Shown: positions 7,931 to 15,826 of the stretch, in pieces
Layout of the letters: the number at the start of each line of letters is the position of its first letter
How positions within the stretch are numbered: the first letter of the stretch is position 1
Assembly (NCBI RefSeq): GCF_039535785.1
Contig: NZ_BAAAXV010000005.1
Coordinates: forward strand, 1,116,001 to 1,180,000
Direction of reading: 5' to 3'
DNA length: 64,000 nt
DNA from: Nonomuraea helvata
Lineage (GTDB): Bacteria; Actinomycetota; Actinomycetes; Streptosporangiales; Streptosporangiaceae
Notes under the pieces: generated by a model
What the model saw: the letters and a program-made list of their open reading frames with translations, nothing else
Told to the model about the DNA's origin: nothing
The model's database searches: none
Program-made: the position numbers and the translations under genes

Positions 7931-8000
7931 TTCCACGCCAGATCCTGCTGAATGCCACGGCGCCCCGGCCTTGCGTTAGACCTCTCGGCTCGGTCTGTCC

Positions 8001-8017
8001 ATTACATGCCGTGTAAT
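8001..8017. promoter_or_regulatory. Palindrome in front of the SnoaL-like gene
   Basis: ATTACA at 8001-8006 and TGTAAT at 8012-8017 are reverse complements; the full 17-bp site is symmetric apart from one mismatch around the centre. It ends 24 bases before the start at 8042, and it is AT-rich in a GC-rich setting. Probably an operator; the regulator is unknown. Confidence 0.5.
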
Positions 8018-8041
8018 CGACAGCACGAGCGCGTTGCCGCG

Positions 8042-8434
8042 ATGGTGATCCGCATGACGGAGAACAGCGTTACCGAACGCAACAAGGAACTCGTCCTGCG
8101 CGGCTTCACGGAGTTCGCGGCAGGCAACATCGAGATACTGCGCACCTTGATCCGGGAGGACTTCTTCGAGCACAGCCCGGGAAATCCCTCAGGGCGGGAC
8201 GCGTTCATCGAGTTCATCGCGGACTCCCCGGTCGCCGAGTCCCGCCTCGACCTCAAGCGAGTGATCGCCGAGGACGACCACGTGGTGCTGCACTATCACA
8301 TGATCCCGCCGGGGAACGAGCGCGGACTCGCGGTCGTGGACGTGTGGCGGCTGGTGGACGGGCAGATCGTCGAGCACTGGGATGTGGTGCAGCCGGTGCC
8401 CGAGCCAGAGGAGATCCCGAACGGGATGCTCTGA
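8042..8434 (+). CDS. SnoaL-like / NTF2-fold protein
   Basis: A protein of about 130 residues with the NTF2-like cone fold. Typical SnoaL-like features are VLRGFTEFAAGNIEILRTLI, the FFEHSPGNPSGRDAFIEFI segment, and VVDVWRLVDGQIVEHWDVVQ near the end. Close relatives are annotated as ester cyclases or as nuclear-transport-factor-2 family proteins of unknown activity; no catalytic role can be assigned. ATG at 8042 or 8054 are both possible starts; the stretch before them crosses the palindrome at 8001-8017 and is not likely coding. The gene stands alone beside the IS element. Confidence 0.75.
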   Translation: MVIRMTENSVTERNKELVLRGFTEFAAGNIEILRTLIREDFFEHSPGNPSGRDAFIEFIADSPVAESRLDLKRVIAEDDHVVLHYHMIPPGNERGLAVVDVWRLVDGQIVEHWDVVQPVPEPEEIPNGML

Positions 8435-8477
8435 GCGAGTACGTGCCCGCAAGGCCCGCGCTGCCATCGCCGACAGG

Positions 8478-9458
8478 TCACCGGTGAGGTCGTTCGGGTC
8501 CGAGTCCCTTGCTGATTCGGGTGCGGAGGGAGTGCAGGGCTTGCCTGAGTTCGGCCGGTTCGATGTCTGTGATGTCGGCGTCGAAGGTGAGGAGCAGCCC
8601 TGCCAGTCCTGGCCATGACCATGCGCCGAGTGTGAGCCGGCATGTGGTTTCGGTGTCGTACCCGACTGTTGATCCGCCTGGGGCGAACCGGGCGACGGTG
8701 GAGGCGGGCAGAGCGATGATGGCTGAGCCGCGGCATGGCCATTCGGCGGCGGCGTCTCCGCGGTCGTGTGCGGTCATGACGAAGGCGACGGGATCGCCGT
8801 GCGGGATGTCGCGCCGGTCGAAGGGGGTGTGCGTGGGCAGGCGTGGTTTGACGCGGTCCACGCGCATCGCGCGCCATCGGTCCGCATCCAGGTCGAAGGC
8901 GACCAGGTACCAGCGTGCGGCCCAAACCACGAGGTCGTGCGGTTCCAGCGTGAGTGTGACGGGTTCGCCGTCACCGGTGTAGTCCACGCGAACGAGGTGC
9001 TGCCGGTTGATCGCGCTGCCAACGGCGCGGACGATCTCGGCATCGATCGGTGGCGCGGGGAACTCCCAGTAGTTGCGGGCCGAAGAGACGGTGAACGCTT
9101 CCGCGTGCAGGCGGCTGCGCGCGGGCATCGCCTGGTGCAGCGTGGCGAGAGCACGGGCCGCGTTCTCACGGATGCCGGAGAGGACAGTCGGCACGGTCTG
9201 AAGCGCGACGGCCGTGGCGACGGCCTGATCTTCATCGAATACGACCGGCGGCAAGCGGGAAGCGCGACCGAGCCGATATCCCCCACCTGCTCCGCGGACG
9301 GCCTCGACCTCGTACCCGAGCTCCCGGAGGGTATCAATATCGCGACGCACGGTTCTCACCGACGCTCCAAGCCGGGTGGCGAGTTCCTCGGCGGTCAAGG
9401 TCGCACCGATCCCGAAGATCGACAGCAGCTTGAGCGTCCGCGCGGAGGTAGCAGCCAT
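8478..9458 (-). CDS. YafY/WYL-domain transcription regulator
   Basis: A 326-residue DeoR-like regulator. The N-terminal winged helix (about 1-60) contains LTAEELATRLGASVRTVRRD and the wing with VRGAGGGYRLG. The middle and C-terminal parts form WYL and WCX domains, seen in VRVDYTGDGEPV and WAARWYLVAFDLDADRWRAMRVDR. WYL domains bind small ligands or nucleic acids; in this arrangement they usually control the divergent gene. The ATG at 9458 has GGAGAA directly upstream and is preferred over an ATG 14 codons earlier. The drug exporter at 9523 is divergent, with 64 bases between the starts, and is the likely target. Confidence 0.87.
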   Translation of the reverse strand: MAATSARTLKLLSIFGIGATLTAEELATRLGASVRTVRRDIDTLRELGYEVEAVRGAGGGYRLGRASRLPPVVFDEDQAVATAVALQTVPTVLSGIRENAARALATLHQAMPARSRLHAEAFTVSSARNYWEFPAPPIDAEIVRAVGSAINRQHLVRVDYTGDGEPVTLTLEPHDLVVWAARWYLVAFDLDADRWRAMRVDRVKPRLPTHTPFDRRDIPHGDPVAFVMTAHDRGDAAAEWPCRGSAIIALPASTVARFAPGGSTVGYDTETTCRLTLGAWSWPGLAGLLLTFDADITDIEPAELRQALHSLRTRISKGLGPERPHR

Positions 9459-9522
9459 GATTCTCCGATTCTCTCCCCGATAGCGGTCACTCGACGGCAA
9501 CTATGCCCGCGACGGTGATGAC

Positions 9523-11001
9523 ATGACTGATTCACCGAGCTCTCGAGCGAGCATGCGCACAACTGAGGCTTCCCCGGCACTCGTCGCCGGAGCCGGCGCG
9601 ACCACGGCGCTGTTGGTGGTGCTCTTCGGTTCCTTCATGGACCTTCTCGACGCGACGATCGTCACCGTCGCGGCCCCGGCGATAGCCCAAGACCTGGGTG
9701 CCGGCGACGCTCAGATCCAGTGGACGATCGCCGCCTACACCCTCGCCCTGGGGGCGGGCCTGATCACCGGCGGACGGCTCGGTGATCAGTACGGCCGCAA
9801 ACGGCTGTTCATCATCGGGCTGGCCGGGTTCATGGTCACCTCGGCACTGTGCGCGCTGGCCGTCGATCCGGGGATGCTCATCGGCATGCGGGCCGGACAG
9901 GGACTGACCGCCGGCATCATGGTCCCGCAGGTGTTCGGGATCATCCGGGCATCATTCGGTCCGGGCGAGCGTGCCAAGGCCTTCGGCGCCTACGGAGCGG
10001 TCCAGGGCCTCGCCTCGGTCGCCGGCCCGCTGCTGGGCGGGCTGCTCGTCGACGCCAACCTGTTCGGCCTGGGCTGGCGCACGATCTTCTGGATCAACGT
10101 GCCCGTCTCGATCCTGGCGCTCGTCAGCGGCGCGAAGGTCCTGCCGGAGTCCCGCTCCGCCTCGACCGCGCGACTGGACCTCCCAGGCGCGCTCCTCGCG
10201 GCCACGGGCATCCTTCTCCTCCTGCTGCCGATCATCCAGACGGAGACATGGGGATGGACCTGGGCCGGCTACGCCCTCCTCGCAGCCGGAATCATCGTGC
10301 TCGCGATCTTCCTCGCCTACGAGCGCCGCCTCACCGGACGCGGAAACGAACCTGTCTTCGACCCGGCTCTGCTGAGAGTCCGCGCCTTCGCAGTCGGCCT
10401 GAGCGCTTCGGTGCTCTTCTTCGGCGGCATCGGGTCGTACTTCCTCACCCTCTCGATCTACCTCCAGAACGGAACCGGCCGAACCGCGTGGGAGACCGGC
10501 CTGGTGATCCTCCCGTACGCGCTCGGCTCGATCATCACCTCCGGCCTCGGCGTCGCTCTCGCCGCCAAGGCGGGCAGAACGCTCCTGATCACCGGCTCGC
10601 TCACCATCGCGGCATCTCAGCTCGTCCTGTGGTTCATCGTCAAGGACGGCAACGATCCCGGATACTGGCTCCTCGCCCCCGCACTCTTCATCGGTGGCCT
10701 CGGGCTCGGTCTCGCCGCACCCATTCTCGTCAACGTCGTCCTGGCAGGCGTCCCCGGACGCAACGCAGGCGCCGCAGGCGGGGTGCTCTCCACCGTCAAC
10801 CAGATCGGCGGCGCCGTCGGCATCACCGTGCTCGGCACGATCTTCTTCACCGCCGTCACCGGTTCAGACACCGGAGCACCGGTGCTGCCCGACTACAGCC
10901 ACGCGCTCAGCATCGTCCTGATCGTCTCCGCCGCGCTCTACCTGATCACGGCACTCGTGATGCTCGCACTCCCGAAAGCCGCAGTCGAGCACGCCGAGTA
11001 G
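9523..11001 (+). CDS. MFS drug exporter, DHA2 (EmrB/QacA) type
   Basis: A 492-residue inner-membrane proton antiporter with about 14 helices. Motif D1 is present (FGSFMDLLDATIVTVAAPAI), as are motif A in GRLGDQYGRKRLF and motif C in GPLLGGLLVD. Family members export hydrophobic drugs, dyes or antibiotics. It is divergent from the WYL regulator at 8478-9458, which probably represses it. The substrate cannot be read from the sequence. Downstream is a 300-base stretch holding a gene remnant. Confidence 0.9.
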   Translation: MTDSPSSRASMRTTEASPALVAGAGATTALLVVLFGSFMDLLDATIVTVAAPAIAQDLGAGDAQIQWTIAAYTLALGAGLITGGRLGDQYGRKRLFIIGLAGFMVTSALCALAVDPGMLIGMRAGQGLTAGIMVPQVFGIIRASFGPGERAKAFGAYGAVQGLASVAGPLLGGLLVDANLFGLGWRTIFWINVPVSILALVSGAKVLPESRSASTARLDLPGALLAATGILLLLLPIIQTETWGWTWAGYALLAAGIIVLAIFLAYERRLTGRGNEPVFDPALLRVRAFAVGLSASVLFFGGIGSYFLTLSIYLQNGTGRTAWETGLVILPYALGSIITSGLGVALAAKAGRTLLITGSLTIAASQLVLWFIVKDGNDPGYWLLAPALFIGGLGLGLAAPILVNVVLAGVPGRNAGAAGGVLSTVNQIGGAVGITVLGTIFFTAVTGSDTGAPVLPDYSHALSIVLIVSAALYLITALVMLALPKAAVEHAE

Positions 11002-11019
11002 AGAACCCATGCCGGGGCG

Positions 11020-11217
11020 AACGCCCGAACCGCCGACCCTGATCTCACGCCCGTCCATGCCATCGGGCGGGCGGGGAATCGTGGCCAGGTCGAACATGAA
11101 GCCGTAGTGAGATGCCAGCAGGGTGTAATCGTGGGTTTCGTTCTCTATGCAGAAGTCGTACGCGGCCTGCCAGGCGATGTGGCCTCCGGGTGGGCAGTTT
11201 CCGCTTTGGTTCTTGCC
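11020..11217 (-). pseudogene. Remnant of an unrecognised gene
   Basis: On the minus strand from 11217 to about 11020 there is a coding-like stretch without stop: GKNQSGNCPPGG, then AAYDFCIENETHDYTLLASH and YGFMFDLATIPRPPDGMDG. Its codons are rich in G/C at third positions and its composition is that of a folded protein, unlike antisense frames nearby. It has no credible start (a 10-bp hairpin interrupts the region just upstream), and its frame runs on into antisense of the MFS gene, so both ends are lost. I cannot name the family. The remaining bases of this gap (11002-11315) hold only that hairpin. Confidence 0.4.
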
Positions 11218-11232
11218 CAGGGACCGGGGAGC

Positions 11233-11256
11233 GCGAGGGGCCGGCGGGCCCCTCGC
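11233..11256. terminator. Strong hairpin downstream of cimA and the MFS gene
   Basis: GCGAGGGGCC (11233-11242) pairs exactly with GGCCCCTCGC (11247-11256) across a 4-base loop. It lies 60 bases after the cimA stop and could end transcription in both directions, though it has no T-run. Confidence 0.5.
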
Positions 11257-11315
11257 AGGGAGCGGAGCTCCTATGAGGCGGCCCGAGCGTCAGCGAGGAC
11301 CGCCGTACCCCTCCT

Positions 11316-12893
11316 CTAGGCGGGTTTGTGGCCGGCGCGGAGGAGGCCGTACGTCACCGCTTGCTCGAGTGCCTGCCACGACGCCTCGATGATGTTCTCC
11401 GCCACCCCTACCGTCGCCCACTCGGCTGTGTCGTCGCTGGACGTGATGAGGACCCGGGTGATGGCGCCCGTGCCGTGGGTGCCCTCCAGGATGCGGACCT
11501 TGTAGTCCACCAGTTCGAGCTTCGCCAGCTCGGGGTAGAGCTTCTCGAGCGCCAGGCGTACCGCCTTGTCGAGGGCGTTGACGGGGCCGTTGCCCTCGCC
11601 CGTCGCGACGATGCGCTCGCCCTTGGCGTGGAGCTTGACGGTGGCCTCGCTGACCAGCTCACCGCCCTTCGTGCGCTCCACGATGACGCGCCACGACTCG
11701 ACCTCGAAGTGGCGCCTGCGCTCCCCGTGTACGGTGTCGCGCAGCAGCAGCTCGAACGAGGCGTCCGCGGCCTCGAAGGTGAAGCCCCGCGACTCCAGGT
11801 CCTTGACCCGTGCCACCAGGGTCTTGGTGTTGTCCGGGGTCAGTTCGTAGCCGAGCTCGCGGCCCTTGAGCTCCACCGAGGCGCGGCCGGCCATGTCGGA
11901 GACGAGCATGCGCATGTCGTTGCCGACCGCGGCCGGGTCGATGTGCTGGTAGAGGTTGGGGTCGACCTTGATGGCGCTGGCGTGCAGGCCGGCCTTGTGG
12001 GCGAAGGCGGACGTGCCGACGTACGGGGCGTGGGAGTTGGGCGTGACGTTCGTGACCTCGGTGATCGCGTGGGCGACGCGGGTCATGTCGGCCAGGGCGG
12101 CCGGGGGTACGAGGTCGAAGCCGCGCTTGAGCTGGAGGTTCGCCACGACCGTGAAGAGGTTGGCGTTGCCGGAGCGCTCACCGTAGCCGTTGGCGCAGCC
12201 CTGGACGTGCGTCGCGCCCGCCTTGACGGCGGCCAGGGTGTTGGCGACCGCGCAGCCGGTGTCGTCGTGGCAGTGGATGCCGACCCTGGCGCTGGTCTGT
12301 ACGGCCTCGTGGACGATCTCGGCGAGTTCGTCGGGGAGCATGCCGCCGTTCGTGTCGCACAGGGCGATGACGTCGGCCCCGGCCTCGGCGGCGGTCCTGA
12401 TGACCTCGAGCGCGTACGCCGGGTTGGACCTGTAGCCGTCGAAGAAGTGCTCGGCGTCGAGAAAGACTCGCTGGCCCTCCGCGCGGAGGTGGGAGACCGT
12501 GTCGCGGATCATCGCGAGGTTCTCCTGGAGAGTCGTGCGCAGGGCCAGCTCCACGTGCCGGTCGTGACTCTTGGCGACAAGGGTCACGACCGGCGCGCCG
12601 GATTCGCGCAACGCGGCCACCAATGGGTCGTCGGCTGCCTGCACACCGGCCCGGCGGGTCGCACCGAACGCGGCGAGTTGCGCGTGCTTCAGGTCGAGCT
12701 CTGTTTGAGCGCGCCTGAAGAACTCTGTGTCCTTGGGGTTGGCGCCCGGCCAGCCCCCTTCGATGAATCCGACGCCCAGGCCGTCCAGCTGGCGCGCGAC
12801 GACAAGCTTGTCGGCGACGGTGAGGCTGAGCCCCTCCTGCTGGGCGCCGTCACGCAGCGTCGTGTCGTAGACGTGGAACCGGTCGTCGGCCAT
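11316..12893 (-). CDS. cimA: Citramalate synthase
   Basis: A 525-residue enzyme of the isopropylmalate synthase family. It probably condenses pyruvate and acetyl-CoA to (R)-citramalate, the threonine-independent route to 2-oxobutanoate and isoleucine. The catalytic start VYDTTLRDGAQQEG, the ALCDTNGG strand, the metal ligands in VGIHCHDDTG and the NGYGERSGNANL block are all present, as is the C-terminal LeuA allosteric domain (about 390-520) with GTGAITRVLI. The TTLRDGAQQEG form and the position beside ilvE fit the CimA type; 2-isopropylmalate or homocitrate synthase is less likely. The ATG at 12893 has a GAGAG ribosome site. An attenuator with a leader peptide lies upstream (12960-13052). Confidence 0.9.
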   Translation of the reverse strand: MADDRFHVYDTTLRDGAQQEGLSLTVADKLVVARQLDGLGVGFIEGGWPGANPKDTEFFRRAQTELDLKHAQLAAFGATRRAGVQAADDPLVAALRESGAPVVTLVAKSHDRHVELALRTTLQENLAMIRDTVSHLRAEGQRVFLDAEHFFDGYRSNPAYALEVIRTAAEAGADVIALCDTNGGMLPDELAEIVHEAVQTSARVGIHCHDDTGCAVANTLAAVKAGATHVQGCANGYGERSGNANLFTVVANLQLKRGFDLVPPAALADMTRVAHAITEVTNVTPNSHAPYVGTSAFAHKAGLHASAIKVDPNLYQHIDPAAVGNDMRMLVSDMAGRASVELKGRELGYELTPDNTKTLVARVKDLESRGFTFEAADASFELLLRDTVHGERRRHFEVESWRVIVERTKGGELVSEATVKLHAKGERIVATGEGNGPVNALDKAVRLALEKLYPELAKLELVDYKVRILEGTHGTGAITRVLITSSDDTAEWATVGVAENIIEASWQALEQAVTYGLLRAGHKPA

Positions 12894-12959
12894 CAGTCTC
12901 TCTTCTCTCGAAAGTTCGCAAAGTTCTCTGGGAAGGTCCCTGGAGAGTTCCTGGAAAAC

Positions 12960-12989
12960 AAAAAGACCCCTCACGGACGTGAGAGGTCT
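12960..12989 (-). terminator. Attenuator terminator of cimA
   Basis: On the minus strand AGACCTCTCAC pairs with GTGAGGGGTCT (plus-strand arms 12964-12974 and 12979-12989, one G-U pair) and is followed by TTTTTGTTTT. This is a textbook intrinsic terminator located between the leader peptide and cimA, 67 bases before its start codon. Confidence 0.85.
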
Positions 12990-12990
12990 G

Positions 12991-13022
12991 CGCGCTGGCG
13001 GTGTCCCTTTTCAGCCAGCGCG
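12991..13022 (-). promoter_or_regulatory. Alternative hairpin of the cimA attenuator
   Basis: CGCGCTGGC and GCCAGCGCG (plus-strand arms 12991-12999 and 13014-13022) pair perfectly over 9 bases. The proximal arm covers the last codons and stop of the leader peptide; the distal arm ends one base before the terminator stem. The position fits a structure that changes when a ribosome stalls on the leader. Confidence 0.65.
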
Positions 13023-13052
13023 CCTGCCGATAATGAGCAGACCGTAGAACAT
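13011..13052 (-). CDS. cimA leader peptide (13 residues)
   Basis: A short frame on the minus strand encodes MFYGLLIIGRRAG and a stop. A GGTGG ribosome site precedes the ATG by about 5 bases. An ATG 12 codons upstream is in frame and could give a longer version. The Leu-Leu-Ile-Ile run sits where a ribosome would stall when charged leucine or isoleucine tRNA is scarce, which would alter pairing of the following hairpins and let transcription reach cimA. This matches the design of branched-chain amino acid attenuators known in actinobacteria. It was identified by position and content, not by homology. Confidence 0.75.
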   Translation of the reverse strand: MFYGLLIIGRRAG

Positions 13053-13119
13053 GGTGCCACCCAGTCTGCCACATGGATTCACCATCTGGCACACCGATCT
13101 CACCCTCTGGGACAGTCCG

Positions 13120-13764
13120 CTACACGGTGACGCCGCTGCCACCGGTGATGACGCGCTCCAGAGTCGCCGCGTCGAATGCCTCGTTGCCCAGCGCCTGCCC
13201 GTTGAGCAGCACCGTCGGCGTGCCCTCCAGCCGTACCTTCGCGGTCTCCTCCAGATGGGCCTTCGCGTACGACTGCGCCCTGACGCATTCGTCCACCGAG
13301 GCCCCCGCCTGCCTGGCCGCCTTGACCAGGTCCTCGACGGCGAACCCGGACGCCTCGCCGTGCGGCGCCGGCTGCATGGCGTACAGCTCGTCCCTGAAGG
13401 CGAGCCAGCTCTCCTCGGGGACACAGCGGGCGGCAGCGGCGGCGCGGATGGAGTTCGAGCGCATGGGCTCGTCCCTGAAGATCGTCACGGGGTGGAAGAC
13501 GACCTTGACCTTGCCCTCCATCGCGAGCTTCCTGAGGGTCGTGTCTACTCTGGTGTGAAGTTCCTTGCAGATGGGACAGTCGAAGTCCTCGTACAGGTCG
13601 AGCACGGGAGCGGTGCCCGACCGGTCGGCCAGGACCATCGAGCCGTCCACCTGCCGGGCCAGCCGCACCCCTTCGGACGACTCGCCCGGCTCAGAGAACG
13701 CCAGCGCCCCGAGTACGGCGAGGGCCACGCACGCGAGCGCCACCGCCAGCAACCGCTTCATCAT
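13120..13764 (-). CDS. DsbA-like thioredoxin-fold protein
   Basis: A 214-residue exported or membrane-anchored thiol-disulfide protein. It starts MMKRLLAVALACVALAVLG, a signal anchor. The active site CPIC follows LDLYEDFD at about residue 63. A cis-Pro loop is seen as LEGTPTVLLNG near the end, and the helical insert lies between. Such proteins introduce or isomerise disulfides in secreted proteins in actinobacteria. It sits between the cimA leader and a divergent O-methyltransferase and is probably its own unit; there is no functional link to amino acid synthesis. Confidence 0.85.
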   Translation of the reverse strand: MMKRLLAVALACVALAVLGALAFSEPGESSEGVRLARQVDGSMVLADRSGTAPVLDLYEDFDCPICKELHTRVDTTLRKLAMEGKVKVVFHPVTIFRDEPMRSNSIRAAAAARCVPEESWLAFRDELYAMQPAPHGEASGFAVEDLVKAARQAGASVDECVRAQSYAKAHLEETAKVRLEGTPTVLLNGQALGNEAFDAATLERVITGGSGVTV

Positions 13765-13823
13765 CTGCCCACTCTCACCTCGTTGATCGCGCAGCCCCTA
13801 CCTGAAACCGGAAGAATGGCCAC

Positions 13824-14468
13824 ATGAAGGCATATCTCCTTGACCCCGCCGTCGCCCAGTACGTCTTCGCCCACTCCACCCCGCCCGACCCCCTGCTGGA
13901 GGAACTCGCCAAGGAGACGGCCGAATCCACGGGGGACGCCGCCGGCATGCAGATCTCCCCCGATCAGGGCACCTTCCTCACCATGATTACCCAGCTCGTG
14001 GCGCCCCAGGTCGTCGTGGAGGTGGGTACGTTCACCGGTTATTCGTCCGTGTGCATCGCCAGAGGGCTGTCCGGTGGTCATCTGCACTGCTTCGACGTGA
14101 GCGAGGAGTGGACGTCCGTCGCCCGCCGCTACTGGGAGCGGGCGGGCGTGGCCGACCGGGTGACGCTCACGCTCGGGCCCGCGCTGGAGACGCTCACCGC
14201 CTTCGACCAGCCCATCGACCTGGCCTTCATCGACGCCGACAAGGGCAACTACCCCGGCTACTACGAGCTGGTCATGGAGCGCCTGCGGCCCGGCGGGCTG
14301 ATCCTGGCGGACAACACGCTGCGCAGGGGGCACGTGGCGGACCCGGCGCACGACGAGACGACGACCGTGGAGATCAGGCAGTTCAACGACCTGGTGATCG
14401 AGGACCCGCGGGTGACCGTGCTCATGCTGCCCGTCGCGGACGGGATGACGATGATCAGGAAGAACTAG
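13824..14468 (+). CDS. O-methyltransferase, class I SAM-dependent
   Basis: A 214-residue soluble methyltransferase of the caffeoyl-CoA/catechol O-methyltransferase family. The SAM loop is VVEVGTFTGYSSVCIARGL, the acidic ribose-binding residue is in LHCFDVSEEW, and the metal-binding part is in IDLAFIDADKGNYPGYYE, followed by GGLILADN. Relatives methylate catechol-type hydroxyls, but many actinobacterial copies have no known substrate. It converges on ilvE with a hairpin between the two stops. Confidence 0.87.
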   Translation: MKAYLLDPAVAQYVFAHSTPPDPLLEELAKETAESTGDAAGMQISPDQGTFLTMITQLVAPQVVVEVGTFTGYSSVCIARGLSGGHLHCFDVSEEWTSVARRYWERAGVADRVTLTLGPALETLTAFDQPIDLAFIDADKGNYPGYYELVMERLRPGGLILADNTLRRGHVADPAHDETTTVEIRQFNDLVIEDPRVTVLMLPVADGMTMIRKN

Positions 14469-14482
14469 CCGAGAACGTGCGG

Positions 14483-14507
14483 GCCGGGCCCCGAGAGGAC
14501 CCGGCCA
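14483..14507. terminator. Hairpin between the O-methyltransferase and ilvE
   Basis: GGCCGGG (14483-14489) pairs with CCCGGCC (14501-14507); CC and GG inside can extend the stem. It lies between two convergent stops and could serve both. Confidence 0.45.
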
Positions 14508-14514
14508 CCTCACG

Positions 14515-15612
14515 CTAGGCGACCTTGTGGATCCAGTTGTGGGTGTCGGGGCGGGCGCCGTACTGGATGCCCACGAGGTCCTCACGCACCCGCATCGTCA
14601 CGGGACCGGGCGTGCCGTCCCCGATCGTCCAGGAGCGGTCCGCGCCCCTCACCGAGCCCACCGGCGTCACGACGGCCGCCGTCCCGCACGCGAACACCTC
14701 GGTGAGCTCCCCGGACGCGCACCCCTCCTGCCACTCGTCGACCGAGATGAGGCGCTCCTCGGTCTCCAGGCCCAGGTCGCCGGCGAGCTCCAGGATCGAG
14801 TCCCTGGTGATGCCGGGCAGCAGGGTGCCGGTCAGCGCGGGGGTGACGAGCTTGTCGCCGAAGACGAAGAACAGGTTCATCCCGCCCATCTCCTCGGCGT
14901 ACTTGTGCTCGTGGGCGTCCAGCCACACCACCTGGTCGCAGCCGTTCTCCACCGCCTGACGCTGCGCCACGAAGGCCGCCGCGTAGTTCCCGCCGCACTT
15001 GGCGAAGCCCGTGCCGCCGGGGGCGGCGCGCGTGTACTCGGTGGACAGCCACACCGAGACGGGCTTGATGCCACCCGCGAAGTACGAGGCCGCCGGGGAG
15101 GCGATCACCATGTACTTGTACATCTTCGACGGGTAGTTGACGCCCAGCCCCGCCTGGGTGGCGATCATGAAGGGGCGCAGGTAGAGGCTGTGGCCCTCGG
15201 TCGTGGGCACCCACTCCTTGTCGGTCTCGACGAGGAGCTCGAGCGACTCGACGAACGTCTCCTCGGGCAGCTCCGGCATGGCCATCCGGAGGGCCGACTG
15301 GTTGAAGCGGGCGGCGTTGGCGTACGGGCGGAACGTCACGATCGAGCCGTTGGTCTGGCGGTACGCCTTGAGCCCCTCGAACAGCTCCTGCGCGTAGTGG
15401 AAGACCGAGGTGGCCGGGTCGAGCGAGAGCGGGCCGTACGGCATGAGCCTGGCGTCGTGCCAGCCCTGCCCCTCGGTGTAGTCGATCGAGATCATGTGAT
15501 CGGTGAAGATCTGCCCGAAACCGGGGTTCGCCAGTACCTGCTCTCGCTCGGCCGCGGTGCGAGCGTGGTCGGATAGCTGCACGTCGAAGCTGAGCTTCTG
15601 AGCGATGGTCAT
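14515..15612 (-). CDS. ilvE: Branched-chain amino acid aminotransferase
   Basis: A 365-residue PLP enzyme, fold type IV, that makes Ile, Leu and Val from their 2-oxo acids with glutamate as donor. Family blocks include YAQELFEGLKAYR, RPYANAARFNQSA, LYLRPFMIAT, the TGFAKCGGNYAAA block holding the PLP lysine, YAEEMGGMNLFFVF and ACGTAAVVTPV. The length matches the long actinobacterial IlvE form. The ATG at 15612 is preceded by a GGAGGTCC-type ribosome site. It lies between cimA and leuB on the same strand, separated from leuB by a terminator, so it has its own promoter, probably in 15613-15770. Confidence 0.95.
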   Translation of the reverse strand: MTIAQKLSFDVQLSDHARTAAEREQVLANPGFGQIFTDHMISIDYTEGQGWHDARLMPYGPLSLDPATSVFHYAQELFEGLKAYRQTNGSIVTFRPYANAARFNQSALRMAMPELPEETFVESLELLVETDKEWVPTTEGHSLYLRPFMIATQAGLGVNYPSKMYKYMVIASPAASYFAGGIKPVSVWLSTEYTRAAPGGTGFAKCGGNYAAAFVAQRQAVENGCDQVVWLDAHEHKYAEEMGGMNLFFVFGDKLVTPALTGTLLPGITRDSILELAGDLGLETEERLISVDEWQEGCASGELTEVFACGTAAVVTPVGSVRGADRSWTIGDGTPGPVTMRVREDLVGIQYGARPDTHNWIHKVA

Positions 15613-15770
15613 GACGGAGGTCCTTCTCTCTGCGAAATCTGCCCAAACCTACAGAAATCTGCGGATAGGCGACGGTGGTCGGCGCTGCCCGCGGGCAGCC
15701 CCGTACTTCTTATTGTCTCGCTATATGGGATGGCAAGCGGCCAATGGGGTGGTTAGGCCGTTTGGACGCG

Positions 15771-15809
15771 AAAAAGCGCCCGGCGGTCCTTCGCGGACCA
15801 CCAGGCGCT
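15771..15809 (-). terminator. Intrinsic terminator after leuB
   Basis: On the minus strand a 14-bp stem (plus arms 15776-15789 and 15795-15808) pairs fully if two G-U pairs are allowed, and is followed by TTTTT (plus A-run 15771-15775). The G-U pairs exist only in the minus-strand RNA, so it works in the leuB direction. Confidence 0.85.
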
Positions 15810-15826
15810 CTCGGGGCTAGGCGGTC

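Larger units (their letters stand above)
6150..7935. mobile_element. IS200/IS605-family element with divergent tnpA and tnpB
   Basis: The element has tnpB on the minus strand and tnpA on the plus strand, start to start with about 15-25 bases between. Both genes appear intact with all catalytic residues. The tnpB side (about 6180-6240) and the tnpA side (7909-7930) each carry a strong hairpin, as expected for the subterminal structures bound by TnpA. There are no terminal inverted repeats or target duplications in this family, so the ends given here are approximate; comparison with an empty site is needed to fix them. Confidence 0.75.
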
